Assembly (NCBI GenBank): GCA_007692665.1
Contig: REBP01000109.1
Location: 36,135-100,134, forward strand
Source: Gemmatimonadales bacterium
GTDB lineage: Bacteria > Gemmatimonadota > Gemmatimonadetes > Longimicrobiales > Gaopeijiaceae
Length of the DNA stretch: 64,000 bases
Direction: 5' to 3'
The translations under genes and the position numbers were made by a program. Under the pieces are notes generated by a model, which did no database searches, was not told the DNA's origin, and was given only the letters and a program-made list of their open reading frames with translations. The stretch's first letter is position 1; each line of letters starts with the position of its first letter. Shown here piece by piece: positions 38,063 through 47,920 of this stretch.

Positions 38063-38836
38063 ATGACGCCCTGGGTTCTCCGTCTCCTCATCGCAAACTG
38101 CATCGTCTTCCTCCTCCAGGGGGCGATGTCACCCGGTCTCCTCAACTCGCTTGTCCTGGTGCCGGCGCTCCTGCCGGTTCGGCCCTGGACGATCATCACG
38201 TACCAGTTCCTGCATGGCGGGCTCTGGCACCTTGCGTTCAACATGCTGGCGCTCTTCTTCTTCGGGCCGAGGCTGGAGGCGCGGCTCGGAGGCTCCCGCT
38301 TCCTTGGCCTCTACCTGGTAAGCGGCATGGGGGGGGCAATGCTTTCGCTCCTGACCCCGACCTCCGCCATCATCGGAGCCTCCGGCGCCGTCTTCGGGGT
38401 GCTCCTGGCCTTCGCGCGGTACTACCCGAAGGAACGGATCTTCATCTGGGGGATCCTTCCCATCGAGTCACGCATCCTGGTCATCCTCCTCGCGGTCTTC
38501 TCGCTATGGGCCGGGTTCGGGGGCGCGCAGGCGGGCACCGCCCACTTCGCCCACCTGGGAGGGTTCGTCGGGGGGTGGATCTTTCTCAGGATCCAGGAAA
38601 GATATTCCCCTGCCGAGCGCTTCCGGCGCCGGGTCGAAGAGGCGGCGGTGCCTTCCAGGCCCCCGGGGCTGGGAGGGCTGGGAGGCGACCTGAAGCGCTG
38701 GAAGGCGGTGGACGCGAGCGGCCTGCATCCCCTGAACCGCGAGGAATACGAGCGGATCCTCTCCAAGGCAGAGGGACAGGGAGTCAGCGCCCTGAGCCTC
38801 CAGGAGCGGGCCTTCATGGAGCGAATGGCAGGCTGA
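38063..38836 (+). CDS. Rhomboid-family intramembrane serine protease
   Basis: TYQFLHGGLWHLAFNMLALFFFG, IIGASGAVFGVLLAFA (GxSG), GTAHFAHLGGFVGGWIF. Confidence 0.92.
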   Translation: MTPWVLRLLIANCIVFLLQGAMSPGLLNSLVLVPALLPVRPWTIITYQFLHGGLWHLAFNMLALFFFGPRLEARLGGSRFLGLYLVSGMGGAMLSLLTPTSAIIGASGAVFGVLLAFARYYPKERIFIWGILPIESRILVILLAVFSLWAGFGGAQAGTAHFAHLGGFVGGWIFLRIQERYSPAERFRRRVEEAAVPSRPPGLGGLGGDLKRWKAVDASGLHPLNREEYERILSKAEGQGVSALSLQERAFMERMAG

Positions 38837-38875
38837 GCGCCGGCCGCCGACCGGGAGGCGGGGAAGGGTGGGGGC

Positions 38876-39229
38876 TCACTCGTCCCTGGACGGAGGCTTC
38901 CGCCTGGCCTTCTTTTCCGACTGCGCCCGCTTCTCCCTGAGCCGCCGGGCCTTTTCCCTCTTCGGGATACGGGTGCCGAGCCTGGGCTTCTTCCGCTGCT
39001 GCTGCTCCCGGATCTTTCGTCGGAGCCGGTCCAGTGCCACGCGCCGGTTCTGGAGCTGGCTGCGCTGCTCGCGGGCCGTCACCACGATTCCCGTTGGAAG
39101 ATGGGTCAGTCGAACGCCGCTGTCCGTGGTGTTCTGATGCTGGCCTCCCTTGCCGCCGGAGCGGAAGGTGTCCACCCGGCACTGTGCCAGAAGCTCGGCG
39201 TCCGAGGTGCTTCCTTCCCCTCCGTTCAT
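38876..39229 (-). CDS. Stand-alone peptide chain release factor-like (RF-1 domain) protein
   Basis: [51 protein letters not shown] (GGQ motif) with basic C-terminal tail. Confidence 0.88.
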   Translation of the reverse strand: MNGGEGSTSDAELLAQCRVDTFRSGGKGGQHQNTTDSGVRLTHLPTGIVVTAREQRSQLQNRRVALDRLRRKIREQQQRKKPRLGTRIPKREKARRLREKRAQSEKKARRKPPSRDE

Positions 39230-40359
39230 CAGCCGCCGGGTGCCAGCATGGCCAGCACCGACTGAAGGCTTCCACCCCGGCCCGTGACCGCGGCGAGCGT
39301 CAGTTTCTGCACTTCGTCCGAGCCGTCCTCACGGATGATCCGGACTTCCCGGACGCACCGGTCCCGGCTCCCGCCGGCGATCTCCTCGAAGGCTCGGGCC
39401 ACCCGGTCCTGGTCCGAAGGGTGCACCACGGTCCAGAGCCCACTCGCCACGAGTCCATCCAGATCCTCTCCGAGCTGGTCCAATGCCACCTGGTTCGCCC
39501 ACCGAATCTGGCCATCCGGATCTGCTCGAAGGAGGGCGCTGGGGGTGATCGCGGAAAGCGTGCGGAAACACCCGGCGTCCTCCTCCATCTCATGCTCGGA
39601 GGCGGATCCCGTCAGGTCCTCCACGGTCCCCTCGATGTACTCCGCCGACCCGAGGGAGCCGCGGTGCACCCTGGCGCTGACGCGGAGTCGCAGGGTTCGC
39701 CCGCTGCCGGACTGCACCATGGACTCGAAACCCGTGACCTCGCCCTTCTCTTCCAGGGTCCGCAGCAGTCGCGGATGATCCCGCTCTCCGACGAAGCAGT
39801 GGCGAGCCAGCCGGTCCCCCAGGGTCGTGCGGTCCGGGTTCTCGAGGATCCGGATGAGGGCCGGGTTCGCCTCCAGGTACTCCCCGTCCATCGTCACCCG
39901 GAACAGTCCGAGAGGAAGATGGTCGAACATTCCCCGATTCCGCTCCTCGCTGCTGCGGAGTTCCTCCTGGGCACGATGACGTTCCACTGCGTACCGCAGG
40001 GCGCGTTCCAGGGCTTCGGGATCAATGGCTCCCTTCTGCAGGTAGTCCACCGCTCCCGCGCGCATGGCCTCGAGGTCCACCCGCCGGGACCCCTTTCCGG
40101 TCAGCAGGATCACCGGCGTCCTCACGGCCTGGGACCGGGCCCGCTTCAGCACGTCGAGCCCCGTTTCCTCTCCCATGTGGTAGTCGAGCAGGCACACGTC
40201 GTGACGCCGTTCGAGAAGGGCCCCCAGGCCCCCGGCAGGGGTGGGTGCCCACTCCACGTCGGTGCGTGTGTCCGGAAGGTTCTGGAGGAGGGCTCGCGTC
40301 ATGAGGGCGTCTTCCTCCTGGTCCTCGACGAGGAGGACACGCAGGGTGGCCGTGGTCAT
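39229..40359 (-). CDS. Response regulator receiver fused to two PAS domains
   Basis: [20 protein letters not shown]...[19 protein letters not shown]...[10 protein letters not shown]; two PAS modules ([49 protein letters not shown]); no kinase or GGDEF domain. Confidence 0.82.
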   Translation of the reverse strand: MTTATLRVLLVEDQEEDALMTRALLQNLPDTRTDVEWAPTPAGGLGALLERRHDVCLLDYHMGEETGLDVLKRARSQAVRTPVILLTGKGSRRVDLEAMRAGAVDYLQKGAIDPEALERALRYAVERHRAQEELRSSEERNRGMFDHLPLGLFRVTMDGEYLEANPALIRILENPDRTTLGDRLARHCFVGERDHPRLLRTLEEKGEVTGFESMVQSGSGRTLRLRVSARVHRGSLGSAEYIEGTVEDLTGSASEHEMEEDAGCFRTLSAITPSALLRADPDGQIRWANQVALDQLGEDLDGLVASGLWTVVHPSDQDRVARAFEEIAGGSRDRCVREVRIIREDGSDEVQKLTLAAVTGRGGSLQSVLAMLAPGG

Positions 40360-40709
40360 GAAATGTCCGGGGGTCTCTGGGAGGGATGCGGAGGAGGGCC
40401 GGCCGGGTGGATGGTGGCACCCGGTGCGGCGGCGGCGGAACCGTGGACGATGCGTCTGGACCCACCGCCGCAGCACCTACCGGTGAGCAGGGATCTTCCA
40501 AACCTGCATCAAGGTACGCCGAAGAGGGGCTGCGTGGGAAGGCGAGCCGGATTCGCGGTTCCCGCAAGGCTTCCTGTCGGCCCCCTGCGGCCCCGCACGG
40601 GCCCCCGGCCGGTGCGCCGGACCGTCGGAAGTGATACCTTCGAACATCATCCAGCAACCCTCCAATTCCCGCCCGACGCAGCGGCGGGGGCAGAGTCATC
40701 CCACACCTC

Positions 40710-41825
40710 ATGACGGAGAAATCCGAGTTCCTGGGCCCGGGTGCACGATTCCTCGTGGTCATGGCCAGTGCAACGGTGGTGGTTGCGGGCCTGCGCGCAG
40801 CGGCCCCGATCCTCCTGCCGTTTTCCCTGGCCCTGTTCATCGCGGTCCTGTCACTTCCCATCATGCTCTGGCTCCAGCGTCAGGGGGTGAGACCCGGTCT
40901 TGCCATCGTGATGGCGGTTCTTGCGGATCTCGCCGTGATCGGAATCCTGGTCTTCCTGGTCATGCAGTCGGTGGCGGATTTCCAGGAACGCGGCGCGATG
41001 TATGCCGCCCGACTCCAGAATCTCTTCCGGTCCTGGATCGACGGGCTTCAGGCCAGGGGAATTCCTGCGGGAGAGTACGTCTCCTCCGAACTGGTGTCCG
41101 CTTCGGCGATCATGGACCTTGCCGGGGGAACGATCTCCCGAATCGCTTCCTTTCTCTCGAACACCTTTCTCGTGATCCTGATCATGGTCTTCATCCTCGC
41201 GGAGGCCTCGGTGTTCCCGGGGAAGTTCCGTGCGGCACTGGAGGCGGGAGACGGAAACGGGGACGTGAGCCGGTTCGCCAAGATCCTCGACGAGGTCCTG
41301 GGGTACCTCGCCATCAAGACGCTGGTGAGCCTGGCGACGGGATTCGCCATTGGTCTCTTCGCCTGGGTGATGGGCCTGGACTTTCCCGTCCTTCTCGGCC
41401 TGATCGGCTTCGCGCTGAACTACGTCCCCACCATCGGGTCGATCCTGGCTGCAATCCCGGCGGTGATCCTGTCGCTCATCCAGTTCGGCGGCCTCGCACC
41501 CGCCGCCTTCGTGGCCCTGGGCTATCTTGGAATCAACATCATCTTCGGCAATTTCATCGAGCCCCATCTCCTGGGACGTCGACTGGGCCTGTCTACCCTG
41601 GTCGTCATTCTGTCTCTCCTCTTCTGGGCCTGGATCTGGGGCCCCGTCGGCGCTCTCCTCGCCGTTCCGCTGACCATGGTCGTCAAGATCATGCTGGAAA
41701 ACACGAAGGACCTGCGCTGGATCGCGCTCCTGCTGGACAAGGAGGCCCCCCAGGATCCCCGCAGAGAGGTGCCCGGTCCCGCCAGGTCGGCGGAACCAGC
41801 GCCCGATCCCGCGACAGGACTGTAA
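40710..41825 (+). CDS. AI-2E family transporter (PerM/TqsA-type)
   Basis: Multi-TM; AILLPFSLALFIAVLSLPIMLWLQRQGVRPGLAIVM; FPVLLGLIGFALNYVPTIGSILAAIPAVILSLIQFG; GNFIEPHLLGRRLGLS. Confidence 0.9.
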   Translation: MTEKSEFLGPGARFLVVMASATVVVAGLRAAAPILLPFSLALFIAVLSLPIMLWLQRQGVRPGLAIVMAVLADLAVIGILVFLVMQSVADFQERGAMYAARLQNLFRSWIDGLQARGIPAGEYVSSELVSASAIMDLAGGTISRIASFLSNTFLVILIMVFILAEASVFPGKFRAALEAGDGNGDVSRFAKILDEVLGYLAIKTLVSLATGFAIGLFAWVMGLDFPVLLGLIGFALNYVPTIGSILAAIPAVILSLIQFGGLAPAAFVALGYLGINIIFGNFIEPHLLGRRLGLSTLVVILSLLFWAWIWGPVGALLAVPLTMVVKIMLENTKDLRWIALLLDKEAPQDPRREVPGPARSAEPAPDPATGL

Positions 41826-41838
41826 ACCAAAGGAAGGA

Positions 41839-42363
41839 ATGGACCTGATGAACGTGGAATCACCCGATGTGGTCGCGTCGGAATTCAGCGGAATGCCAGA
41901 CTCGTCGAGGATCTGGATCTTCGGCGTGAGCCGCGCTCTGGACGTGGGCGAGGAGGCCCTGCTTCTGAAGCGAGTGGACGCTTTCGTCGCCCACTGGGCC
42001 GCGCATGGTCACCCCCTGGCGGCGGGAAGGGCCTGGAGAGACGGCCGGTTCCTGATCGTGGCGGTGGACGACAGCCTCACGCCGCCCTCCGGATGTTCCA
42101 CGGACTCCCTGATTCGGGAGCTCCGCAGCCTCGAGACCGAGCTCGACGTGCAGATCGTGGGAAACGCACCTGTCTGGTACCGCGGAGCCAGGGGAGAACC
42201 GGTTCGTGTTACTCGCCGGGAATTCCGCGACCTCTCCGATCAGGGGATCGTGGACCTCTCCTCCCGTGTCTTCGATCTGAGTCTCACCCGTCTCGAGGAC
42301 TTCCGGAAAGGTCGCTTCGAGGGTCCCGTCCGAGAGCATTGGCACCGGCGCCTTCTCGAGTGA
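41839..42363 (+). CDS. Conserved hypothetical protein
   Basis: MDLMNVESPDVVASEFSGMPDSSRIWIFGVSRALDVGEEALLLKRVDAFVAHWAAHGHPL...; coding-like, no confident family. Confidence 0.6.
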   Translation: MDLMNVESPDVVASEFSGMPDSSRIWIFGVSRALDVGEEALLLKRVDAFVAHWAAHGHPLAAGRAWRDGRFLIVAVDDSLTPPSGCSTDSLIRELRSLETELDVQIVGNAPVWYRGARGEPVRVTRREFRDLSDQGIVDLSSRVFDLSLTRLEDFRKGRFEGPVREHWHRRLLE

Positions 42364-42458
42364 GGTTTCGCGCCTGGGCGTCCCCGCCCCGCACGGGCTG
42401 GAGGCTGCCGCCCCGCTGCCTTCCCGTCGAGGGGGTGGAGATCCTCATCCAGCTGGGC

Positions 42459-43627
42459 GACTGATCGCGGAGAGTGTTGGCCGTTGCGGTGGCGACGTCG
42501 GAGTCGCGCGGTCCCCCGGTTTCGGTCCAACACATTCGGGAGCTAGGGCTGGAGGAGGCAGGCGAGAATCCGGATCCCCCTGCGAAAAGGGATGGGGCCG
42601 GCGGAGACCGAAACGCCCGCCGGCCGCATGAGATCCCTGCGCCCAAGCAGTCGCCACTGCAGGTAGTGGTCGGCGTATCTGGCGGAAACCCCCCGGAATC
42701 TTCCGATCCACCGGCGGAATCCCTCGCAGGCAGACCTTGCCGCTGCGGCGTCCCGGTGGAGCGGTGCGCCGGTGATTCCGCAGGCGCCCCACCGACCCGA
42801 GTCGCCCGATGGCGCAAGGCTCCGGTACCGGAAGCGTTTCCTGCGGGCACGAACCGCGGTGGGTCCGAGGGGGCCCTCGTGTGCCCAGACCGTACCCTGG
42901 GCTCCCACGAAGTCCGTGAACCGGCCGGATGCGGCGGAGAGCCAGCTCCGGCGATCCCGCCCAAGCGCACCGAGGTGGAGTCCGCCCGCCTGGCGATCCC
43001 GATCCCTGCCCACCACACCGACGATCCAGAACCTCCCCTTCCTGGCACGGCCATGGGGGGGAGGGTAGAAGCGGGAAGAAATCGTGCCGTGGGAGCCCAT
43101 CCCGGCCGGCTCGACAAACGGCAGGGCGTGCCGGTGAAGAACCGCCGTGGACGCCCACGGTCGAATCGCCCTGCTCGAGACGGTTTCGAGAATTCGGTGA
43201 CGCCACCGAAACCCCGTGGATGGGTGGATTCCCGCAGCCCTCGATCCCGCGCGCACCGTGGCGATCCGATCCACTTCGACCAGATGCGCAGGCCAGCGGG
43301 CGAGCCGCTTGGTCCGCGCAAGCGGGGTGCCCGTCAAGTCGCTGTAGGTGCGACGGCACCCTCGGCATCGATAGCGCTGTCGGCCGGCGAAGCTGCCCCA
43401 CCGGACCACCCCGGTGTGCCCGCAGCGAATGCATCGTGAAGAGAAACCTCCGAATCTAAGCTGACGAATACATTCAAGCAGCAGGTCTCGAGATACGGGC
43501 TCGGAGGTCACGATGCGGGCCTGGATTGGGGGGACGCGAAGCGGTCAGATCAAGCTCCTCCCCGGAAAGGGGCGTCTGAATGGCGGGAACGGCCCGCACT
43601 CTCCCCCAACAGTCTCCGCCACCAGTC
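42459..43627 (-). mobile_element. Old IS1595-like insertion element (about 1.17 kb) with imperfect 22-bp TIRs
   Basis: Left GACTGATCGCGGAGAGTGTTGG (42459-42480) vs right reverse complement GACTGGTGGCGGAGACTGTTGG (43606-43627): 19/22 matches, flanking one transposase-like ORF; no TSD seen. Confidence 0.7.
42543..43511 (-). CDS. IS1595-family transposase-like protein, catalytic residues apparently degenerate
   Basis: Zinc ribbon CIRCGHTGVVRWGSFAGRQRYRCRGCRRTYSDLTGTPLARTKRL and C-terminal FRRWIGRFRGVSARYADHYLQWR match IS1595-type transposases. Confidence 0.75.
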   Translation of the reverse strand: MTSEPVSRDLLLECIRQLRFGGFSSRCIRCGHTGVVRWGSFAGRQRYRCRGCRRTYSDLTGTPLARTKRLARWPAHLVEVDRIATVRAGSRAAGIHPSTGFRWRHRILETVSSRAIRPWASTAVLHRHALPFVEPAGMGSHGTISSRFYPPPHGRARKGRFWIVGVVGRDRDRQAGGLHLGALGRDRRSWLSAASGRFTDFVGAQGTVWAHEGPLGPTAVRARRKRFRYRSLAPSGDSGRWGACGITGAPLHRDAAAARSACEGFRRWIGRFRGVSARYADHYLQWRLLGRRDLMRPAGVSVSAGPIPFRRGIRILACLLQP

Positions 43628-43781
43628 ATCGATCGCCTTCAGGGTTCCCCTCACCAGTGCCCCGAGGATGTGCAACAGAAGCAAAAGGGAAGGGGGCTCG
43701 ACGAGAGCCAACCCTCGCCGAGCCCCCTGGTTCTCCGGAGCCGCATGAACGCCCGGCGTCGAGCCCGGGGCTTCAGGACCT

Positions 43782-45026
43782 CTAGAGACCCGTGGGAAGG
43801 TCTCTCATCAGGTCTGCGAGGGAAATCGCCCGGTAGGTGGAGAGTTCCGCCAGAGGATCCCCTGGCGCCGCCGAAGTGGAAAAGGAGGGGTTCTCCTTCA
43901 CGGACGTGATGCGGAGCATGGGTCGGACACGGGGCGGCGCGGCTTCCGGCTCCTCGTCAGCACCGCCACGTCCCATGAGGCCGCGTGTGAGGCCCCGGAC
44001 GGCACCGCGGGCGGCGTCCTGTGCTGCCCCGCGCGCTGCATCGCCTGCCTGGGAACGGAGCTGATCTCCCATGGAATTCGGCTCCCAGGCGAGGAGCTCG
44101 TTTCGGTCGAAGGTCGCGCCCGGCTCCACGAGGGCCACCAGGGTCCTGCTTTCGACAGTGGTGCCCTCGATGGCTTCCATCGCTTCCATCACCTGCTTGA
44201 CTCCGGCGGCAATCCGCGGGTCCCAGACGGCGAGAACTTCCGCGCTCGCGTCACCTGTCACGGGCTCCAGCGACTCGGAAAGGTCACGAGCCAGCGCCTG
44301 CATGGCAGGGTCCGAAGCCATTTCCTGAGCCCACTCTTCCATGAAACGATCGAGATCCGGGAAATCCGGGCTCTGCCAGAGGTCGACGACGAACACGATC
44401 TGACCTCCGGCCGCCTCTTCCATCCCCTCGATCCCCTCCCGTGCTTCAAGTTCGGCGGTGATCAGGTGACGCTCTGCGCTCATCTCCCCGATCGTGCGCC
44501 GCTCGCCCGTGGCCTCCGACCGGACCCTGAAGGTCATGGCCTCCTGCATCGCGTCCATGCTGCTCCGGAGTTCCGCCAGAGCTTCGTCGCGCTCGGCCTG
44601 GGCTTCACGAAGGGCGTCATCTGCCCCGGCGCGTGCTTCGGAAAGGACCTCCCCCATGTCGCGGGCAAGCTGCGCCGACTCCTCGAACGTGAACTCGATG
44701 TAAGTCTGATCCTCATGATCCACGGAGACGAATCTCCGGTTCTCCGCATCGAAGATCACGGAAGTCGACCCGTCGTCCTGGCGGAGTATCGACCCGTGCA
44801 GGTGCATTCCATGATCCGTTCGCCGTTCGCCCAGGGCGCCGGTGGCGCGCAGGATGGTGCCCATGGCCCCCGGCATCTCGATCGACGTTACCTGGGTCCA
44901 CGTCAGTGATCGCGCCTGCGCCTCCACGCAGCTGAAGGAGCCCAGGACGCCCGCCAGAAGAAGCGCGGGCGCGGCTACGAGACGGGCCGGATTCGGGAGA
45001 CAGGGAGGTCGACTTGTCATTCGCAT
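43782..45026 (-). CDS. Secreted/periplasmic hypothetical protein
   Basis: Signal-peptide-like LVAAPALLLAGVLGSFSCVEAQA; ...TWTQVTSIEMPGAMGTILRATGALGERRTDHGMHLHGSILRQDDGSTSVIFDAENRRFVSVDHEDQTYIEFTFEE; Glu/Ala-rich middle. Confidence 0.65.
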   Translation of the reverse strand: MRMTSRPPCLPNPARLVAAPALLLAGVLGSFSCVEAQARSLTWTQVTSIEMPGAMGTILRATGALGERRTDHGMHLHGSILRQDDGSTSVIFDAENRRFVSVDHEDQTYIEFTFEESAQLARDMGEVLSEARAGADDALREAQAERDEALAELRSSMDAMQEAMTFRVRSEATGERRTIGEMSAERHLITAELEAREGIEGMEEAAGGQIVFVVDLWQSPDFPDLDRFMEEWAQEMASDPAMQALARDLSESLEPVTGDASAEVLAVWDPRIAAGVKQVMEAMEAIEGTTVESRTLVALVEPGATFDRNELLAWEPNSMGDQLRSQAGDAARGAAQDAARGAVRGLTRGLMGRGGADEEPEAAPPRVRPMLRITSVKENPSFSTSAAPGDPLAELSTYRAISLADLMRDLPTGL

Positions 45027-45458
45027 ACCTCGAGACGGGGAGTGGGGAATCACACGCGTGAGATTCGCTGCAAGGACGGGACCGGGAGCGCTGCTCCTGC
45101 CTGGAACGACGGGTGGGTGCCCGGGACGAGATACCCCGGCACGGTGTCGGGTACCTCGCGTCGTGAGCCGGATGGTAGTCATTATCCGGACGTTCCGCAC
45201 GGGGGGGGGGCGGCCAGGCTCCATCCCGTATCGTCGTTGTGTCGACCGAGCCTAGCACCCTGCCGGGCCCGATGTCGGCCTGGCGCGTGGTGCTCGCAGC
45301 CCGAAATGTTGCAGGACGCCCACAGTTCTCCCTGGAAGGGACGCCCGGCGAAATCTTCGCATTCGCCCGGCCGAATGATAGCTTCTCCGACCACCAGCGC
45401 CACGAAATCGGCGAGGTCCTTTCCGTCCCGTGCTTTCTTCCCCCGGTCCGGCCCCGGC

Positions 45459-46406
45459 ATGAAAGACGTTTCTCCTGTATCCCGCCCCCCCGTACCTCCG
45501 GCGCTGGCCCTGGGGGTCTCGGTGCTGGCGTTCTCGTGGGCGGGGCCTCTCGTCCGGTTTACGGAGGCGCCGGCCCTCGCGATCTCGCTCTGGCGCCTGC
45601 TCATCGCGGTGGGGATCCTGGCCGTCGTGGTGAGCCTTCGGCGGGAAGGGTGGGGGCCGCTTCGGAAGCTCCCCCCGCGGGCGTGGGCGCTCGGCTCACT
45701 CGCCGGAGGGCTGCTTGCCCTTCACTTCTGGAGCTGGATCGCCTCGGTCCAGTACACGAGCATCGCCTCCTCCGTCGTGCTGGTCTCGACTCAGCCCCTC
45801 TGCGTCGCGCTCCTCTCGGCACTCTTCCTGAGGGAGCATCCGCGACGTCGCGAGTGGGTCGGGCTCATGATCGCAGTCGTGGGCGCCGCATGGATCGGAC
45901 TGGGGGATCTGGCCATCGGGGGTACCGCCCTGCTTGGCGATGCCCTCGCCCTCTCGGCCGCCGTCCTCGCTGCCGCCTACTATATCGTGGGGCGCGCCCT
46001 GCGGCCTCACGTGGATATCTGGAGCTATGTGCTCCTGGTGTACGGAACAGCGGCCCTCGTTCTGCTGGCTGCCGTCCTCCTCCACCCTGGCGTTGCCCTG
46101 GTGGAAGGCTACGAGCGTCGGGACTGGTGGGTCTTCCTCGCGCTGGCGCTTGGCCCGATGCTGCTCGGTCACACCGGGGTGAACTACGCCCTGCGCTATG
46201 TCCGAGCCTACATCGCGAACCTCGCGGTGCTGGGAGAACCTATCGGGGCCACGGTCATCGCGTGGCTCCTGCCCGCCATCGCAGAGCGTCCGCCTCTTCC
46301 GACACTGATCGGCGGCGGGCTCATCCTGCTGGGGATCGCGGTCGCACTTCAGGGAGGAAGGCCCAGCCGGGATGGGAGTCCTCAGGAACGACCCGGGGGC
46401 GGCTGA
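45459..46406 (+). CDS. DMT-superfamily (EamA) transporter
   Basis: Ten hydrophobic segments; FTEAPALAISLWRLLIAVGILA, ASVQYTSIASSVVLVSTQPLCVALLSALFLREHPRRREWVGLMIAVVGAAWIG, NLAVLGEPIGATVIAWLL. Confidence 0.9.
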   Translation: MKDVSPVSRPPVPPALALGVSVLAFSWAGPLVRFTEAPALAISLWRLLIAVGILAVVVSLRREGWGPLRKLPPRAWALGSLAGGLLALHFWSWIASVQYTSIASSVVLVSTQPLCVALLSALFLREHPRRREWVGLMIAVVGAAWIGLGDLAIGGTALLGDALALSAAVLAAAYYIVGRALRPHVDIWSYVLLVYGTAALVLLAAVLLHPGVALVEGYERRDWWVFLALALGPMLLGHTGVNYALRYVRAYIANLAVLGEPIGATVIAWLLPAIAERPPLPTLIGGGLILLGIAVALQGGRPSRDGSPQERPGGG

Positions 46407-47869
46407 AGGAGATCTTCCTCGTCGGATTCGAGGTGCTCCCGCGCGATTTCCTCTTCGATGGTGGTGTCGGGCGAGATATCCGCATTCGGATCAGGCTCCA
46501 GGTCTCGCGCTGGATCGCCTGCGCAAGCGGCCGCTTCTCCCGCAGGGCGAACGGCGCCGGGGTCTGCGGGGCGACCGGCGGGACGCTCCGGGGTTCCCGC
46601 GCGGAATGCGTCCTCATGGGAGTTCCCCAGGATCCGGATTCCGAACTCGGGGGGAGGCGTCTCGATGCCGGCGTCCTCGAAGGCCTCCTTCACGGCCCGA
46701 AGCGATCGGCTTCGGACCTTGCCGAAGTCACTCTGGGTCTGATCCACCCACCCGCTGATTCGGAGCGCGGTGGCCGAATCCTGGAGTTCCTGGAGACGCA
46801 CGGCAACCGGCGGATGCTCGAGAATGCCGGGTACCCCTGCCACCGCATCCCGAGCGGTGGCAATGGCCCTCCCAACGCGCTCCGATGGGGCGATTCCGAT
46901 GTCGAAGAGGAAGCGGCGGCGGGGGTTCCGGGTCATGTTGGTGATGACGGACTTGAAGACGGTCGCGTTGGGGATCCGCACATGGTTGCCGTCCAGCGTC
47001 ATGAGGACGGTTTCCCGTCCGGTCAGGCGAGCGACTCTGCCCTCCTCGCCGGCGATCTGTACATGATCATGGGGGGCGAAGGGCTGCCGGAGGGAGAGCA
47101 GGATTCCGGCCAGGTAGTTCTCGACGATGTCACGGAAGGCGAACCCGATGGCGATCCCGGCGACACCCGCCGCGCCCAGGACCGCGCCCACGAGGGCGGT
47201 GACACCCATGAGGTCGAGCGCGAGCAGGAGCGCGGTGAGAAAGACGACGGTTCGTACCGCCTGGCGGAGCAGGTTCCGAGCGAACGGATTCCGCGCCACC
47301 CGGTCGAAGAGGAACTTGCGATTGCTCAGCCACGCGGCCGCAAGAGCGCCCAGGACGAGGATCAGGAACCCCAGGATCAGGGTGGGCACGAACCGGAGAA
47401 AGGCGAGTCCCTTTTCCTGGATCCGATCCACCACGGGCTCGAGACGACGGCGAGGGTCGGTCTCCACCACCAGCGCGCTTGCGTCCACGAAGGCGACATC
47501 CGGGACCACCTCCCGGGCCCGCTCGACCGCCGCTTCCCGGACGTCCGCCGAGATGGCGGTGCCCCAGATCTCGAGGATCCCGCCGGACAGGGTGATTCGA
47601 ACATCCCTGAGCCCCGGCATCCGACGGTAGATGGCGAGGAGTCGCTGGACCCCCTCGAGCCGGGCCCTCTCCTCGTCCGTGAGGTCCGGACTTTCGCCGA
47701 AGCCTTCGGGAAGGGCCTGTTCGAGGTCCTCGCCAAGCGCCGATGGCCCAGGGGTGTCAGGGATCGCCGCATCCTGCCACGCGGGGGCCGCGGGGGCCGC
47801 GGAGGACTCCGGGAAGGACGCCGGACCGGAAAGACAGAGGAAGGCGGTGAGGGCGAAGAGGAGAGTCAT
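46382..47869 (-). CDS. MscS-family mechanosensitive channel with periplasmic BON-like N-terminal region
   Basis: GAVLGAAGVAGIAIGFAFRDIVENYLAGILLSLRQPFAPHDHVQIAGEEGRVARLTGRETVLMTLDGNHVRIPNATVF. Confidence 0.9.
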   Translation of the reverse strand: MTLLFALTAFLCLSGPASFPESSAAPAAPAWQDAAIPDTPGPSALGEDLEQALPEGFGESPDLTDEERARLEGVQRLLAIYRRMPGLRDVRITLSGGILEIWGTAISADVREAAVERAREVVPDVAFVDASALVVETDPRRRLEPVVDRIQEKGLAFLRFVPTLILGFLILVLGALAAAWLSNRKFLFDRVARNPFARNLLRQAVRTVVFLTALLLALDLMGVTALVGAVLGAAGVAGIAIGFAFRDIVENYLAGILLSLRQPFAPHDHVQIAGEEGRVARLTGRETVLMTLDGNHVRIPNATVFKSVITNMTRNPRRRFLFDIGIAPSERVGRAIATARDAVAGVPGILEHPPVAVRLQELQDSATALRISGWVDQTQSDFGKVRSRSLRAVKEAFEDAGIETPPPEFGIRILGNSHEDAFRAGTPERPAGRPADPGAVRPAGEAAACAGDPARDLEPDPNADISPDTTIEEEIAREHLESDEEDLLQPPPGRS

Positions 47870-47920
47870 CCCCGGAAACTAGACCCCCGTCCCCGAGTTC
47901 GCGAGGGACTTCCGGCGGAT

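Noticed and set aside
42451-43635. 8-bp target-site duplication around the IS1595-like element
   Set aside because: Flanks AGCTGGGC and ATCGATCG do not match.
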